Assembly: GCF_001591345.1 (NCBI RefSeq)
Contig: NZ_BCUS01000021.1
Span: 1 to 64,000 of the forward strand
Length of the DNA: 64,000 nucleotides
Direction: 5' to 3'
From: Variovorax boronicumulans NBRC 103145
GTDB lineage: Bacteria > Pseudomonadota > Gammaproteobacteria > Burkholderiales > Burkholderiaceae_C
This document shows, piece by piece, positions 55,596-63,968 of this stretch. Both the position numbers and the translations under genes were made by a program. The notes beneath the pieces were generated by a model. That model was not told where the DNA came from. It saw nothing but the letters and a program-made list of their open reading frames with translations, and did no database searches. The stretch's first letter is position 1. The number at the start of each line of letters is the position of its first letter.

Positions 55596-57734
55596 TCAAT
55601 TGCCGGACGCATCACGGTGATTTCCTCGTGATGCATAGCGGCCCATCAAGGCGGCCTGGGCGCCATGCGCTTCGATCGCGGGGGACGCACCCGCCTCGCC
55701 GGGGTGCGTGTCATGGTCGACACGCCGGTAGATGCCGTCGCCGCCCAGGTCCCAGGCGTCGCGCCCATCGTGCAGGTAAGCCACCAGGCACTCGTCGATG
55801 AGGCGCTGGCGCAGGGTGGGGTCGGTCACGGGCCAGGCCAGCTCGATGCGCCGCATCATGTTGCGGTTCATCCAGTCGGCGCTCGACAGGTACAGCGACT
55901 CGTCCTCGCCATGGCGGAAATAGAACACGCGCGAATGCTCGAGGAAGCGACCGATCACCGAGCGCACGCGCACGTTGTCGGTGAGACCCGGCACCTGCGC
56001 CGGCAGCGTGCAGGCGCCGCGCACGATGAGGTCGATCTTCACGCCCTTCTGCCCCGCGCGAATGAGCGCGCCGATGATCTCCTCGTCGGTCAGCGCGTTC
56101 ATCTTGGCGACGATGCGCGTGGGCTCGCCGCTGGCGGCGGCCTGTCCGAGCGCATCGATGCGCGCGACCAGGTTCTTGTGCAGGTCGAAGGGCGCCAGCC
56201 ACATGCGGTTGAGCTTGGGCAGGCGGCTCTGGCTGGCCAGGTGGACGAACACGGCCTCCATGTCAGCGGTGAGCGCCGGGTCGGCCGTGAGGTGGCTGAT
56301 GTCCGTGTACAGCCGCGCCGTGCGCGGGTTGTAGTTGCCGGTGGACAGATGGCCGTAGCGGCGCAGCTGCTTGCCCTCGCGGCGCGTCACCAGCAGCATC
56401 TTGGCGTGGGTTTTCAGGCCCACCACGCCGTACACCACCTGCGCGCCGATCGACTCGAGCATTTCGGCCCAGTTGATGTTGGCCTCTTCGTCGAAGCGCG
56501 CCTTCAGCTCGACCACCACCGTCACTTCCTTGCCGCGGCGCACGGCTTCACGCAGCAGGTCCATGAGCTCGGAGTCGGCGCCGGTGCGGTAGATGGTCTG
56601 CTTGATCGCCAGCACCTGCGGGTCGAGCACCGACTCGCGCAGGAACGCGAGCACGCCGTCGAAGCTCTCGAAGGGCTGGTGGATCAGCACGTCGCCGCGC
56701 TGCAGCCGCTCGAAGAACGACTGGGCGGGCGACAGCGTGACGGGGAACGACGGCGCGTACGGAGGAAAGCGCAGCTGCGGCTCGCCGATCAGGTCGATGA
56801 GCTGCGTGAGCCGCGCCAGGTTCACCGGGCCGTGCACGCGGTACAGCGCCTGCGGCGGCAGGTTGAACTGCGCCAGCAGGAAGCTCGCGAGCGACTCGGC
56901 GCAGCTCGCCGACACCTCCAGCCGCACGGCCTGGCCGTAATGGCGATGCTGCAGGCCCTGGCGCAGCGCGGTGCGCAGGTTCTTGACGTCTTCCTCGTCG
57001 ACCGCAAGGTCGGAGTGGCGCGTCACGCGGAACTGCGAGAAGTCGCCCACCTCGCGCCCCGGGAACATGCTGGCCAGGTGCGCGCGCACCACGCTCGACA
57101 GCGCCACGAACAGCGTCTTGCCGTCCGACACCTTGGCCGGCATCTTGATCAGGCGCGGCAGCACGCGCGGCAGCTTGACGATCTGGATCGGGTTCTCGCG
57201 GCCGAAGGCGTCCTTGCCGCCCAGGCGCACGATGAAGTTCAGCGACTTGTTCGCCACCTGCGGGAACGGGTGCGCCGGGTCGAGCCCCACGGGGATCAGC
57301 AGCGGACGCACTTCGCGCTCGAAATACTCGCTGACCCACTTGCGCTGGGCCGGGTTGCGTTCGCCGTGCGACACGATGTGGATGCCGTGCGTGGCAAAGG
57401 TCGGCATCAGCTCGTCGTTGTACAGCGCGTACTGGCGCGCCACGAGCGTGTGGGCCGCTTCGGACAGGCGTTCGAAAGACTCGACCGTGTAGGTGCCCTT
57501 GCGATCACCGGCGCTGCCCGCGCTCAGGTGCGGCGCGGCGCGGACCTCGAAGAACTCGTCGAGGTTCGACGACACGATGCACAGGTAGCGCAGCCGTTCG
57601 ATCAGCGGCACTTCGGGCCGGTGTGCCCAGTCGAGCACGCGCTCGTTGAACGAGAGGATGCTGTGGTCGCGGTCCAGCAACGCGAACGAAGACGCTTCGC
57701 CGGCGCGTGACGGGTCAGCGGAGAGGGAGGGCAT
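55596..57734 (-). CDS. ppk1: Polyphosphate kinase 1
   Basis: A 712-residue enzyme building polyphosphate from ATP. The N-terminal domain has LSFNERVLDWAHRP and SSNLDEFFEVRAA. The phosphorylated histidine is His462 in the motif YGHLSTGNYNPRTARLYTD, and ADWMNRNMMRRIELAWPV lies in the C-terminal PLD-like domain. The C terminus is extended by about 25 residues beyond the usual end. The start at 57734 is the first ATG before the conserved sequence. Three Pho repeats lie about 70 bases upstream. Confidence 0.95.
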   Translation of the reverse strand: MPSLSADPSRAGEASSFALLDRDHSILSFNERVLDWAHRPEVPLIERLRYLCIVSSNLDEFFEVRAAPHLSAGSAGDRKGTYTVESFERLSEAAHTLVARQYALYNDELMPTFATHGIHIVSHGERNPAQRKWVSEYFEREVRPLLIPVGLDPAHPFPQVANKSLNFIVRLGGKDAFGRENPIQIVKLPRVLPRLIKMPAKVSDGKTLFVALSSVVRAHLASMFPGREVGDFSQFRVTRHSDLAVDEEDVKNLRTALRQGLQHRHYGQAVRLEVSASCAESLASFLLAQFNLPPQALYRVHGPVNLARLTQLIDLIGEPQLRFPPYAPSFPVTLSPAQSFFERLQRGDVLIHQPFESFDGVLAFLRESVLDPQVLAIKQTIYRTGADSELMDLLREAVRRGKEVTVVVELKARFDEEANINWAEMLESIGAQVVYGVVGLKTHAKMLLVTRREGKQLRRYGHLSTGNYNPRTARLYTDISHLTADPALTADMEAVFVHLASQSRLPKLNRMWLAPFDLHKNLVARIDALGQAAASGEPTRIVAKMNALTDEEIIGALIRAGQKGVKIDLIVRGACTLPAQVPGLTDNVRVRSVIGRFLEHSRVFYFRHGEDESLYLSSADWMNRNMMRRIELAWPVTDPTLRQRLIDECLVAYLHDGRDAWDLGGDGIYRRVDHDTHPGEAGASPAIEAHGAQAALMGRYASRGNHRDASGN

Positions 57735-57803
57735 GGGCACTGATTCTGGAGCAAGCGGCACGGGAGAACACGACGGCTGAAATATGACAGTGTCAACTTC
57801 GTC

Positions 57804-57832
57804 CGTGACAGTTCCATGACATTCGCGTGACG
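57804..57832 (-). promoter_or_regulatory. Triple Pho repeat of ppk1
   Basis: On the minus strand CGTCACG-CGAA-TGTCATG-GAAC-TGTCACG: three 7-mers with an exact 11-bp period. It is upstream of ppk1 only, since the next gene upstream on this strand ends at 57920. A further CTGTCAT half site lies at 57784-57790. Confidence 0.7.
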
Positions 57833-57919
57833 CGCCCTGCCCCACAGAGAGCGAACCTGACACATTCGGCGACGGCGAAGCAGCGTGCGGCCCGGCGTCG
57901 GGCCGGATGGCCGCCGGCT

Positions 57920-58834
57920 TCATGCGCCGAGGAAGTGCTTGCGGTAGCGCGCTGGCAGGTCGTCGATGCGCATCAGCATCGGCAGGTCGGCGGTATTGAA
58001 GTCCGGGTCCCAGGCCGGCGCGCCGAGCACCTTGGCGCCCAGGCGCAGGTAGCCCTTGATGAGCGCAGGCGGTTCCACGTCGAGCGCGCTGTCGAGCCGT
58101 TCGACCGGCAGCGGCAGGCGCGGCTGCACCTGGTATTGAATCGGCGCGAGGTGGCTGGCCGAGAGCTGGCGCCAGATGCTGGCCGCCGCGTCGCCGCTGG
58201 TCACGCCGTTGTGCGACATCGGAATGCTCGCGCAGCCGATCATGGTGTCGAGCTTGTTGCGGTGCATGAAGCCGGCCAGCGCGCCCCACAGCGCGAGGAT
58301 CACGCCGCCCTGGCGGTGCTCGGCGTGCACGCAGCTGCGGCCCAGCTCGACCATGCGCTCGCGCAGGTCGCGCAGGCGGGTCAGGTCGAACTCGGTGTCG
58401 CTGTAGGTGCTGCCGACGCGGCGCGCTTGCGCGGGGGTCAGCACGCGGTAGGTGCCGATGACTTGGCCGGTGAGCTCGTCGCGCACCAGCAGGTGTTCGC
58501 AGAAGTCGTCGAACAGGTCGATGTCATGGCCGGCCAGCGGCGTGGTCAGGCGTGCGCCCATCTCGCCGACGAACACGTCGTGACGCAGGCGTTGCGCGGC
58601 GCGCACGTCATCCAGATGACGCGCCCAGCTCACCGTGATGCCCGGCTTGGCTTCGACGACCGGCGGCACGATGACGGCCAGCGGCGCCTCGGGCACCGCC
58701 GTGCGGGTGGCCAGTGCGGCGACGGTGGCGGCGGCAGCAGCAACGGCGGGGGTTCCGGCAGCGGGTGCGGGCCACAAGGCTGCGCGCAGTCCGAGCTGCG
58801 AGAGCGGAAACGTCGGGTTCGGCAGTTCTTTCAT
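57920..58834 (-). CDS. OlsB-like GNAT acyltransferase
   Basis: A 304-residue protein whose core resembles ornithine-acyl-ACP N-acyltransferase OlsB (PF13444): HLDDVRAAQRLRHDVFVGEM (about 96-115), FDDFCEHLLVRDELTGQVIG, then ELGRSCVHAEHRQGGVILAL. An Ala-rich N-terminal extension of about 80 residues precedes it. OlsB makes lyso-ornithine lipid, a phosphate-free membrane lipid often induced by phosphate starvation; the position between ppk1 and the divergent flavoprotein gene fits that role, but OlsA is not in the window and no Pho box is seen just upstream. The start follows AGGGA seven bases upstream. Confidence 0.72.
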   Translation of the reverse strand: MKELPNPTFPLSQLGLRAALWPAPAAGTPAVAAAAATVAALATRTAVPEAPLAVIVPPVVEAKPGITVSWARHLDDVRAAQRLRHDVFVGEMGARLTTPLAGHDIDLFDDFCEHLLVRDELTGQVIGTYRVLTPAQARRVGSTYSDTEFDLTRLRDLRERMVELGRSCVHAEHRQGGVILALWGALAGFMHRNKLDTMIGCASIPMSHNGVTSGDAAASIWRQLSASHLAPIQYQVQPRLPLPVERLDSALDVEPPALIKGYLRLGAKVLGAPAWDPDFNTADLPMLMRIDDLPARYRKHFLGA

Positions 58835-58910
58835 GGGAAATCCCTTTCTGCTGACCGAGTCTGGACACGCGCAATGAAACCGGCATGTCAGCGGCGTGGC
58901 AGACACATGA

Positions 58911-58923
58911 CGTTGTTACAACG
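58911..58923. promoter_or_regulatory. Palindrome in divergent spacer
   Basis: CGTTGT-T-ACAACG, a perfect 13-base palindrome between the OlsB-like gene and the flavoprotein gene. A TCTAAT -10 candidate for the plus-strand gene lies about 30 bases downstream. No regulator is assigned. Confidence 0.4.
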
Positions 58924-58992
58924 CGCGCCAGCGTCGCTTTGGCGCCGCTTCGGCGTCTAATGCGGGGCATTCGCGACACGGAGTTCGACCCC

Positions 58993-60669
58993 ATGGCCAC
59001 CGACGCACCAGGCGCCAACAGCCGCCTGCACCAGACTTTCCCCGTCCTCAGTGACGCCGAGATGGCACGCATCGCCAGCTTCGGCAGCGTGCAGCGCTTT
59101 GCGCGCGGCGAGCGCCTGTTCACCGCCGGCGAGACCGGCGCCGGCATGTTCGTGCTGCTCAAGGGCGTGGTCGCCGTCACGCAGCGCGACGGCCTCGGCC
59201 ATGTGGTGCCGATCGCACGCCAGGGGCCGGGCGAATTCCTTGCCGAGGTCGGCCAGCTGAGCGGGCGCCCTGCCCTGGTCGACGGGCATGCCGACGAAGA
59301 AGTCGAGGCGCTGGTCGTGCCACCGGACCGCCTGCGTGCACTGCTGGTGGCCGAGGCCGACCTGGGCGAGCGCATCACCCGCGCGCTGATCCTGCGACGC
59401 GTGGCGCTCATCGAATCCGGTGCGGCGGGGCCGGTGCTGATCGGGCGGCCCGATTCTCCCGAAATGGCGCGGCTGGAAAACTTCCTGCGCCGCAACGGCC
59501 ATCCCTATCACCTGGTCGATGCGGCCGCCGACCCCGATGCCGCCGCGCTGCTCGCCCAATACGGCCCCGACCAGCTGCTCGCCGTGTGCCCCGACGGCTC
59601 GGTGCTGGTCAACCCGAGCGACGAGGGCCTGGCGCGCTGCCTCGGCATGGTCGACACCGCGGCGCGCGACGAGCTCTACGACGTGGCCGTGGTCGGCGCC
59701 GGGCCGGCTGGCCTCGCGACCGCCGTGTATGCGGCCTCCGAAGGGCTGCGCGTGATCGTGCTCGACTGCCGCGCCTTCGGCGGACAAGCCGGCGCCAGTG
59801 CGCGCATCGAGAACTACCTGGGCTTTCCGACCGGCATCTCGGGGCAGGCGCTGGCGGGCCGCGCGTTCGTGCAGGCGCAGAAGTTCGGCGTCGAGATGCT
59901 GATCCCGGCGCAAGTCGCGGCACTCGACTGCTCGCGCGAGAACGCGCGGGACAGCCTCGCGCTGAAGCTCACCGACGGCCGCACGATCAGCGCACGCACC
60001 GTAGTCATTGCGAGCGGCGCGCGCTACCGCCGCCCCGGCGTGCCGCGCCTGGCCGAATTCGAAGGCCGCGGCATCTGGTACTGGGCCTCGGCCATCGAAG
60101 CGAAGATCTGCGCACAGCAGGAAGTGGCGCTGGTGGGCGGCGGCAACTCGGCGGGCCAGGCGGCGGTGTTCCTGTCGCGCCATGCGGCCAAGGTCAACGT
60201 GCTGGTGCGCGGGCCGTCGCTGGCGGCCAGCATGTCGCGCTACCTCATCGACCGCATCGAGGCCACGCCCAACATCTCGCTGCAGCCGCACACCGAGCTC
60301 GTGCGGCTGCACGGCGCGCCCGAAGAAGGCCTGACCGGCGCCACCTGGCGCTGCCACACCTCGGGCCAGGAGCACGACTGCCCCGCGCGCAACATCTTCC
60401 TGTTCGTCGGCGCGGAGCCCGAGACCTCATGGCTCGAAGGCTGCGGCGTGTCGGTCGACAAGCACGGCTTCGTGCTGACCGGCCCGGCCGCGAGCAGCGG
60501 CTTTCCGGCACGTCCGGCCACGGCGCTCGAATCGAGCGTGTCGGGCGTGTTCGCGGTGGGCGATGTGCGCTCGGGCTCGGTCAAGCGCGTGGGCGGCGCG
60601 ATCGGCGAAGGCGCCGCGGTGGTGGCGCTCATTCACCAGCATTTGTCGTCGGCCTCGGCCGTGGCCTGA
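58993..60669 (+). CDS. Cyclic-nucleotide-domain/thioredoxin-reductase-like flavoprotein
   Basis: A 558-residue three-part protein. Residues about 15-125 are a cyclic-nucleotide-binding fold, but its phosphate cassette reads GEFLAEVGQLSGRPALV without the Arg expected after the Pro, so nucleotide binding is doubtful. Residues about 146-215 look like a thioredoxin/glutaredoxin fold with Ser in place of Cys (GRPDSPEMARLENFLRRNG). The rest is a TrxB-like flavoprotein (VVGAGPAGLATAVYA at 233-247; LVGGGNSAGQAAVFLS), yet the CxxC before the NADPH motif is replaced by WYWASAIEA. It is an oxidoreductase with no obvious thiol chemistry. A zinc-finger gene follows at once. Confidence 0.85.
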   Translation: MATDAPGANSRLHQTFPVLSDAEMARIASFGSVQRFARGERLFTAGETGAGMFVLLKGVVAVTQRDGLGHVVPIARQGPGEFLAEVGQLSGRPALVDGHADEEVEALVVPPDRLRALLVAEADLGERITRALILRRVALIESGAAGPVLIGRPDSPEMARLENFLRRNGHPYHLVDAAADPDAAALLAQYGPDQLLAVCPDGSVLVNPSDEGLARCLGMVDTAARDELYDVAVVGAGPAGLATAVYAASEGLRVIVLDCRAFGGQAGASARIENYLGFPTGISGQALAGRAFVQAQKFGVEMLIPAQVAALDCSRENARDSLALKLTDGRTISARTVVIASGARYRRPGVPRLAEFEGRGIWYWASAIEAKICAQQEVALVGGGNSAGQAAVFLSRHAAKVNVLVRGPSLAASMSRYLIDRIEATPNISLQPHTELVRLHGAPEEGLTGATWRCHTSGQEHDCPARNIFLFVGAEPETSWLEGCGVSVDKHGFVLTGPAASSGFPARPATALESSVSGVFAVGDVRSGSVKRVGGAIGEGAAVVALIHQHLSSASAVA

Positions 60670-60692
60670 ACCCTTCTTGTCCTGAAACACCC

Positions 60693-60956
60693 ATGCCCAT
60701 CCACGCCTGCGAACACGTTCCCGCCGACCTCGCCCCACCGCACACGCCCCGCGGCTGCGAAGACTGCCTGAAGACCGGCGACACCTGGGTGCACCTGCGC
60801 CTGTGCGTGCACTGCGGCCACGTGGGCTGCTGCGACTCGTCGAAGAACCGCCACGCCACGAAGCATGCGCGGGCCGAAGGGCATCCGGTGATCCAGTCGG
60901 TCGAGCCCGGCGAGCATTGGATGTGGTGCAACGCGCACGAGCGGCAGGTGGGGTGA
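60693..60956 (+). CDS. UBP-type zinc finger protein
   Basis: An 87-residue protein that is essentially one ZnF-UBP domain (PF02148). Ligand candidates are Cys6/His8, CEDC (22, 25), CVHC (38, 41), Cys46, His54, His58 and His64, in the order of ubiquitin-specific protease zinc fingers. In eukaryotes the domain binds the free ubiquitin C terminus; bacterial forms have no settled role. It starts 23 bases after the flavoprotein stop and is probably its operon partner. Such zinc fingers are known next to or fused with flavoproteins in other bacteria, from memory. Confidence 0.88.
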   Translation: MPIHACEHVPADLAPPHTPRGCEDCLKTGDTWVHLRLCVHCGHVGCCDSSKNRHATKHARAEGHPVIQSVEPGEHWMWCNAHERQVG

Positions 60957-61058
60957 CCAGCGGCTGAACGGCCAATGCCCGCATCCGCACGCGACCGCAG
61001 GGGCGTGTATATGCTGCCGTTCTCCCGTCACAACCCTCTCAAATCCGGAGTCCGCGAC

Positions 61059-61763
61059 ATGCCCGCATCGCCCATCGAGGTCTATTCCTGGCCCACGCCG
61101 AACGGCCACAAGATTCACATCATGCTCGAGGAGTGCGGCCTGCCGTACCACGCGCACCCGGTGAACATCGGCACCGGCGACCAGTTCGCGCCCGAGTTCC
61201 TGAAGATCAGCCCGAACAACAAGATCCCCGCCATCACCGATCCCGACGGACCGGACGGCCAGCCGATCTCGCTGTTCGAATCGGGTGCCATCCTCGTGTA
61301 TCTCGCGGGCAAGACCGGCAAGTTCCTGCCCACGGGCGACCGCGAGCGCTACGACGTGCTGCAGTGGCTCATGTTCCAGATGGGCGGCGTCGGTCCGATG
61401 CTCGGCCAGGCGCACCACTTCCGCATCTACGCGCCCGAGAAGATCGCCTATGCCGTCGACCGCTACACCAACGAGGCCAAGCGCCTGTACGGCGTGATCG
61501 ACCGGCAGCTGTCGAAACACAAGTTCATCGCCGGCAACAGCTATTCGATTGCCGACATCGCCATCTTCCCGTGGCTGCGCAGCTGGGAGAACCAGGGCAT
61601 CACCCTCACCGACTACCCGCACCTGAAGGCCTGGTTCGACGGCATCGCCGCGCGCCCCGCCGTGCAGCGCGGCGTGAAAGTGCTGGCCGACCTGCGCCGC
61701 CCCATCACCGATGACAAGGCGCGCGAGATCCTTTTTGGCAAGACGCAGTACGAGAAGCGCTGA
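61059..61763 (+). CDS. Glutathione S-transferase, YfcG/YghU-like
   Basis: A 234-residue glutathione transferase of the Nu class. The glutathione site includes [17 protein letters not shown] (11-27), SPNNKIPAI and the FESGAIL stretch. A helical C-terminal domain with [19 protein letters not shown] follows. Nu-class members act as disulfide-bond reductases with little classical transferase activity. The start at 61059 follows CGGAG eight bases upstream; longer starts exist but run through non-coding sequence. It ends 35 bases before the tRNA-Pro gene. Confidence 0.92.
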   Translation: MPASPIEVYSWPTPNGHKIHIMLEECGLPYHAHPVNIGTGDQFAPEFLKISPNNKIPAITDPDGPDGQPISLFESGAILVYLAGKTGKFLPTGDRERYDVLQWLMFQMGGVGPMLGQAHHFRIYAPEKIAYAVDRYTNEAKRLYGVIDRQLSKHKFIAGNSYSIADIAIFPWLRSWENQGITLTDYPHLKAWFDGIAARPAVQRGVKVLADLRRPITDDKAREILFGKTQYEKR

Positions 61764-61781
61764 GCGGCCTCTTATTCGGGC

Positions 61782-61787
61782 TAGAAT
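61782..61787 (+). promoter_or_regulatory. -10 box of tRNA-Pro
   Basis: TAGAAT, 11 bases before the tRNA 5' end, the same hexamer as before the SRP RNA. Confidence 0.6.
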
Positions 61788-61798
61788 GGAAGGCTTGG

Positions 61799-61875
<77 letters not shown>

Positions 61876-61886
61876 AAAGAAAAGTG

Positions 61887-61925
61887 AAAGCCTGCAACGA
61901 TGAAAGTCGTTGCAGGCTTTTTTCT
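61887..61925 (+). terminator. Terminator of tRNA-Pro
   Basis: A 14-bp perfect stem, AAAGCCTGCAACGA against TCGTTGCAGGCTTT, with a six-base loop and three more T followed by CTTTT. It begins 12 bases after the tRNA and is the strongest intrinsic terminator in the window. Confidence 0.93.
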
Positions 61926-62205
61926 TTTCCGGGCCGATCGCAATCACCGCGAATCTCACCGCCCTTTAGACGTTTCGTAGCACGACCCACGGCTTTCCGT
62001 ACATCGGGCAACGCCGCTGCCTTGTTGTTACACCGTCAAGACAACCTTTTTCTTAAGGAACTACCCGCGAGGCCCTCGGCGCTCACGCAGAATCAAGCCA
62101 ATCGTGATCGTGTTTACAAAGTAAGCGGAATCGCGTTTACAAAGCCGAAGAGCTGAGTCAGGGATGGACGTCGCAACAGAACCCTCACCCCTGGACCCTT
62201 TTCCG

Positions 62206-62391
62206 ATGCTGAATTACTTTTCCCGCTGTTCTTGCGGCCTCAGGCATCTCGCACGCATCGAGCGCCGGCCATGGATGCGACTCTTCTCGAGCCTGCGCTT
62301 CTACCAATGCAGCGCCTGCGGAAAGAAGCAACTGGCGTCCGAACGCGCGGTGAACGACGCGGTCTGGAAGTACCGCTCGGAAAACGTCTGA
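62206..62391 (+). CDS. Small four-cysteine zinc-ribbon-like protein, copy 1
   Basis: A 61-residue protein MLNYFSRCSCGLRHLARIER... with two cysteine pairs, CSCG and CSACGKK, separated by about 23 residues that contain RIERRPWMRLFSSLRF. It looks like a zinc ribbon. A longer start at 62164 would add 14 residues; 62206 is chosen because homology with copy 2 begins there. Copy 2 lies 200 bases downstream. Family and function unknown. Two direct copies of GTTTACAAAG (62112 and 62135) precede it. Confidence 0.6.
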   Translation: MLNYFSRCSCGLRHLARIERRPWMRLFSSLRFYQCSACGKKQLASERAVNDAVWKYRSENV

Positions 62392-62589
62392 CGCCCTCTC
62401 CGCCCACGCGATCCACAGAGGCATCGGACGGTCGAAACGCCGTCCTTAGCAATCTGTTGCGCGTGCTGCCCTTTCGCTGCATGCCTTGCGCCCCCACAGA
62501 ATCGAACGCGGGTGCTTCACGGTTGCGCAAACCGCGAAGCAGCGTCGGGGAAAGAGTGTCGACACCTTCCCGGTTTGAACTCTTCTGTG

Positions 62590-62832
62590 ATGCTGCTGAA
62601 TCTGTTTCTCCGATGTTCCTGCGGCCTGGCTGGCCTTCGCCGCATCGAGCGGCGAACCTGGATGAGGATGCTGCCGGCCCTCAGGTTCTACCGGTGCAGC
62701 ACCTGCGGCAAGAAGCAGCTCGTGTCGAAGCAGGCCGCCGAGGCCGCCAGGGTGCCCTCCCGCGCCAGCCCCGCCCTTTCGCCCTCTCAACGACCGCCGC
62801 CGAAGGCGTCGTGCATGGAGGGATGTAGGTAG
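62590..62832 (+). CDS. Small four-cysteine zinc-ribbon-like protein, copy 2
   Basis: An 80-residue protein MLLNLFLRCSCGLAGLRRIE... clearly related to copy 1: both share RCSCGL, RIERR-WMR, LRFY-CS-CGKKQL at the same spacing. The C-terminal 30 residues are unrelated and Pro/Ser/Ala-rich, as though the ancestral end was lost and a new one acquired. It lies between tRNA-Pro and tRNA-Arg with copy 1. An older tandem duplication is likely. A shorter ribosome-bound start cannot be judged. Confidence 0.6.
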   Translation: MLLNLFLRCSCGLAGLRRIERRTWMRMLPALRFYRCSTCGKKQLVSKQAAEAARVPSRASPALSPSQRPPPKASCMEGCR

Positions 62833-62950
62833 AATCTGCGCTTCCCCGGTCAGAGGCAGAAGCGTCCAGACCGTCGATTTTTCGGGTCTGTTGCCGCACC
62901 GCTTGCGGCCCGAGGACCGAAGGCTCCGGCCCTCGCTTCTCAACCGGAAT

Positions 62951-63027
62951 CTGCCCGTAGCTCAGTTGGATAGAGCACCTGCCTTCTAAGCAGGTTGTCG
63001 GGGGTTCGATCCCCTCCGGGCAGGCCA
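62951..63027 (+). tRNA. tRNA-Arg (anticodon TCT)
   Basis: A 77-base cloverleaf. Acceptor CTGCCCG pairs with CGGGCAG, the D-arm is GCTC-AGTTGGATA-GAGC, the anticodon stem CCTGC/GCAGG encloses CTTCTAA (anticodon TCT), and the T-arm contains GGTTCGATC. Discriminator G and CCA are encoded. It reads the rare AGA/AGG codons. The 3' end is a common kind of integration site for mobile elements. Confidence 0.97.
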
Positions 63028-63347
63028 TTTGCGTCTCTAACCGCAACGAGTTTCTCCAACTTTTGCGCCGTTGCTCCGCCGGAAGGACGACGCACAGAGC
63101 ACGCATGCGCGAGCTGCCGTCAAGTCGACGCGCTTGCTGCCCACGGATGCGGCGGTAGGTTCAACCCGCCCGTCGCCTGCTCGCTCCCTCGCGGCACACC
63201 CTCTCCGATCTCTCCCAAGACTGCCCAGCCATCCTCCGAGATGTGATTGCAGCCGTGCTACCGGTATCCGTTGACTCCCACAAATGCGGTATTTGGTTTG
63301 CAAAATGGCATGGATAGATTCGGGTCTTCCACCACGAGGAGACGTCG
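63028..63347 (+). other. Gap without a gene; promoter at its end
   Basis: I see no coding pattern, repeat or RNA fold in the 320 bases after tRNA-Arg. Near the end lies a possible promoter, TTGGTT (63293) with TAGATT (63315) at 16-base spacing, in front of the secreted-protein gene at 63348. Confidence 0.45.
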
Positions 63348-63635
63348 ATGAATTACAAGAGCCCGCTATTGGCATTCGGCCTTTTTCTTTACGCCGCCCT
63401 TGCGGGCGCCAATGAAGCGCAGCGCGCATGCGGGGACTTCGACAGCGCCGTCATGACAACGCGCGCGCAATGCCAGCGCGAGCGAACGCAGGACGACAGA
63501 GAGTACTGCGCAGCCACCAGGCTCAAGCGTGCCCAAGACGCACACGCCTCGTGCCTTGTTCGATTCAACACCCGGGGAGCGGGATCCGTTCAAGAAGCCA
63601 GGGAGCGCTCAAATCGTATCCGGCGGGAACCCTGA
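63348..63635 (+). CDS. Small secreted hypothetical protein with four cysteines
   Basis: A 95-residue precursor. The signal peptide is hydrophobic (LLAFGLFLYAALAGANEA), with cleavage near residue 21. The mature part has four cysteines in even spacing (RACGDF, RAQCQRE, EYCAAT, ASCLVR) and is rich in Arg and Glu, so two disulfides are likely in the periplasm. GAGGAGA lies about eight bases before the start. I know of no family. It is followed 57 bases later by a second secreted protein. Confidence 0.65.
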   Translation: MNYKSPLLAFGLFLYAALAGANEAQRACGDFDSAVMTTRAQCQRERTQDDREYCAATRLKRAQDAHASCLVRFNTRGAGSVQEARERSNRIRREP

Positions 63636-63692
63636 GGCGAAATAACGCTTGCAATTCATCATTGACCAAAACGGGGTTGTATAGGAGTTCAC

Positions 63693-63968
63693 ATGATTCG
63701 ATTTTCTCTCGCTATCTTGCTGGCATTCGCCTCCTCTCATGCACTCGCCAGCAATTGGACAACATCCATGGACAACAAAAGAAAATGTGAAACTGCCGCT
63801 CATGAGGCTGAGAAAAATCGCCGACCGATGGCGGCCAACCATTACAAGCAATGCGCCAAGGATTTTCAGACTGCTGCCCAATATTTTCGGGAGAGTGACC
63901 AGGCGTACAACGGGAAAACGGCTTTTCAGCGTGGGCTTGACCAATACAACAGGGGAAACATGCAATAG
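63693..63968 (+). CDS. Small secreted hypothetical protein
   Basis: A 91-residue precursor with a signal peptide ending near ALAS (residue 20). The mature part is helical and rich in Lys, Asn and Gln (AAHEAEKNRRPMAANHYKQC), with two cysteines. The helix pattern resembles a TPR-like or Sel1-like short repeat, but one unit is too little to call. GGAG lies seven bases upstream of the start. Its base composition is visibly lower in GC than the rest of the window, which suggests transferred DNA. Confidence 0.65.
   Translation: MIRFSLAILLAFASSHALASNWTTSMDNKRKCETAAHEAEKNRRPMAANHYKQCAKDFQTAAQYFRESDQAYNGKTAFQRGLDQYNRGNMQ

Noticed and set aside
55665..57710. A 681-codon open frame on the plus strand
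   Set aside because: Antisense to ppk1, which has its full set of catalytic motifs; composition is that of a shadow frame.
58993..60669. Functional thioredoxin reductase
   Set aside because: The CxxC that precedes the NADPH-binding motif in TrxB is absent, so the name would be misleading.
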